Source: Luminiphilus syltensis NOR5-1B
GTDB lineage: Bacteria > Pseudomonadota > Gammaproteobacteria > Pseudomonadales > Halieaceae
Assembly: GCF_000158175.1 (NCBI RefSeq)
Contig: NZ_DS999411.1
Location: 964,596-1,028,595, forward strand
Reading direction: 5' to 3'
Length of the DNA: 64,000 bases
Shown: in pieces, positions 63,154-64,000 of the stretch
Layout: each line of letters starts with the position of its first letter
Position numbering within the stretch: the first letter of the stretch is position 1
The notes under the pieces: model-generated
Database searches by the model: none
Told to the model about the DNA's origin: nothing
The model's input: the letters and a program-made list of their open reading frames with translations, nothing else
Program-made: the position numbers and the translations under genes

Positions 63154-63852
63154 TACCGGGGCTTGAATCCGTTGCTGCGTTACGCTGCCCGAGTTCTCCT
63201 CTTGGTCGCGTTGCATTACAGGACTGGCCCGGGATTGAGCTGACTCCGGTTGCCTGCTGACGTGCTGGTCAAAACCAGCGTAGCAAGCGGCACCTAGTTC
63301 ATTGCTCAGTAAGGCAGCCGCTGACGACCACCCCCTAAGGTTTGAACTCGGCGAGGCAGCCGGTAGTCCTTTGAGCTGCTCGCGTAGCTCCAGCAAGGTC
63401 AGCACCCTGTCAAAGTCACTCGTCGACGCTCAAAGGACTCCCGCCCACCTCACCTTGCGGCGGTGCCATCTTCAGGATTATTTCGACCGCACCAGGTGCG
63501 ACGTCACACGCTAGGTCTCTGCGGGGAGAGTGACGAACCCTGAAGTTCGCGATGAAACTCGCTTTGTTCACCGGTTTTTTCCTCGAATAAGGTGCGAAAT
63601 TCGATTCGAAGTGGGAAGGCTTTTCGGGTTGCACTTTTGATCGTGGGCCGCGGACCGCACTTGAACACGTGCTTCTTCGCGCCTCTTTGTGACAAGCCGC
63701 GCTATCCCTGTAATTATTGTGGTAGCCTTTTATCGATTCGTTGTTGATTTCAGGCTAGAGTACGCTCAGCACTGGATATTGACATCATTAACGAGTGAGA
63801 TGGGCAAGCATCGCCAGTAAGAGCCGGTGACCCATCCTCTTAGGGGACGCTA
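63154..63852. other. intergenic region downstream of gyrB without a convincing gene
   Basis: About 700 bases with no ORF that has both a plausible start and a recognisable product. It contains a perfect 12-bp inverted repeat, AGTCCTTTGAGC (63365-63376) and GCTCAAAGGACT (63428-63439), and a TTGACA hexamer at 63779-63784 without a good partner -10. No tRNA-like fold or terminator was recognised. Confidence 0.6.
63365..63439. repeat. 12-bp perfect inverted repeat
   Basis: AGTCCTTTGAGC and GCTCAAAGGACT are exact reverse complements with a 51-base spacer. Not followed by a T tract. Possible remnant of a mobile element or a structured RNA stem. Confidence 0.55.
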
Positions 63853-64000
63853 ATGACCAACCGCTTTCGCTCACTATTCGCTCCCAGAGCGTTTGTTTCC
63901 CGCTCAATGGCGGTACTCGCTATCCTGACCCTGGCCGCCTGCGGTGGCGGTGGCGGCGGTGGCAGCAGTTTCCTGCCCGCTGATGGTCAGTCTGACCTTG
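63853..64000 (+). CDS. putative lipoprotein with poly-glycine linker (partial, cut at window end)
   Basis: The ATG at 63853 follows TAGGGGACG. The 49 visible residues have a basic start, a hydrophobic core (MAVLAILTLAA) and the lipobox LAAC followed by seven glycines and SSFLPADGQ. This signals a lipoprotein anchored in the envelope with a flexible linker; the functional domain lies beyond the window. Confidence 0.7.
   Translation, partial: MTNRFRSLFAPRAFVSRSMAVLAILTLAACGGGGGGGSSFLPADGQSDL

Noticed and set aside
63779-63802. TTGACA upstream of the last lipoprotein as a promoter
   Set aside because: No acceptable -10 hexamer 16-18 bases downstream.

Overview
The window reads as the replication-origin-proximal part of a gammaproteobacterial chromosome of moderately high G+C. 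The order rpmH-rnpA-yidD-yidC-mnmE-mnmG-rsmG-parA-parB-atp on one strand and dnaA-dnaN-recF-gyrB on the other is the Pseudomonas/Cellvibrionales arrangement. A Crc-type protein beside pyrE, a TRAP transporter and a TonB-dependent receptor locus fit a marine heterotroph such as the OM60/NOR5 (Halieaceae) group. The family assignment is inference; no rRNA or tRNA gene, CRISPR array, insertion sequence or prophage was seen.

Positions 1-27.1 kb are mostly housekeeping. They hold radC, coaBC, a membrane-anchored AlgC-like protein whose catalytic loops are all replaced, argB, slmA, pyrE with a small envelope gene, crc, rph, yicC, gmk, rpoZ, spoT, ridA, an SDR gene, recG, ubiA, a DUF482 acyltransferase-like gene, yaaA, a TRAP transporter (dctQM, yciA, dctP), uvrD and a large acidic SPOR-domain protein. 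dut, usual between coaBC and algC in relatives, is absent there.

Positions 27.1-37.3 kb form an accessory block. After a small periplasmic protein and a cysteine-cluster protein comes a tightly coupled four-gene unit: exported amidohydrolase, S9 serine peptidase, second exported amidohydrolase, and TPR-sulfotransferase. It converges on a TonB-dependent receptor. The two amidohydrolases have lost different metal ligands, while the peptidase triad is intact. This is the best candidate in the window for an undescribed system, plausibly uptake, modification or processing of a peptide-like ligand.

Positions 37.3-52 kb are transcribed leftward: glmUS, the complete F1Fo ATP synthase operon (atpIBEFHAGDC) with a strong terminator, and mnmG-rsmG-parA-parB. 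The mnmG-mnmE gap (about 52.05-52.47 kb) is AT-rich and resembles the unwinding region of E. coli oriC. The rpmH-dnaA gap (56.4-56.9 kb) has two perfect DnaA boxes and sits at the transcription strand switch. Two perfect parS-type palindromes lie inside recF, matching the nearby parAB genes. The right end has about 700 bp without a convincing gene and then the start of a glycine-rich lipoprotein gene cut by the window edge.
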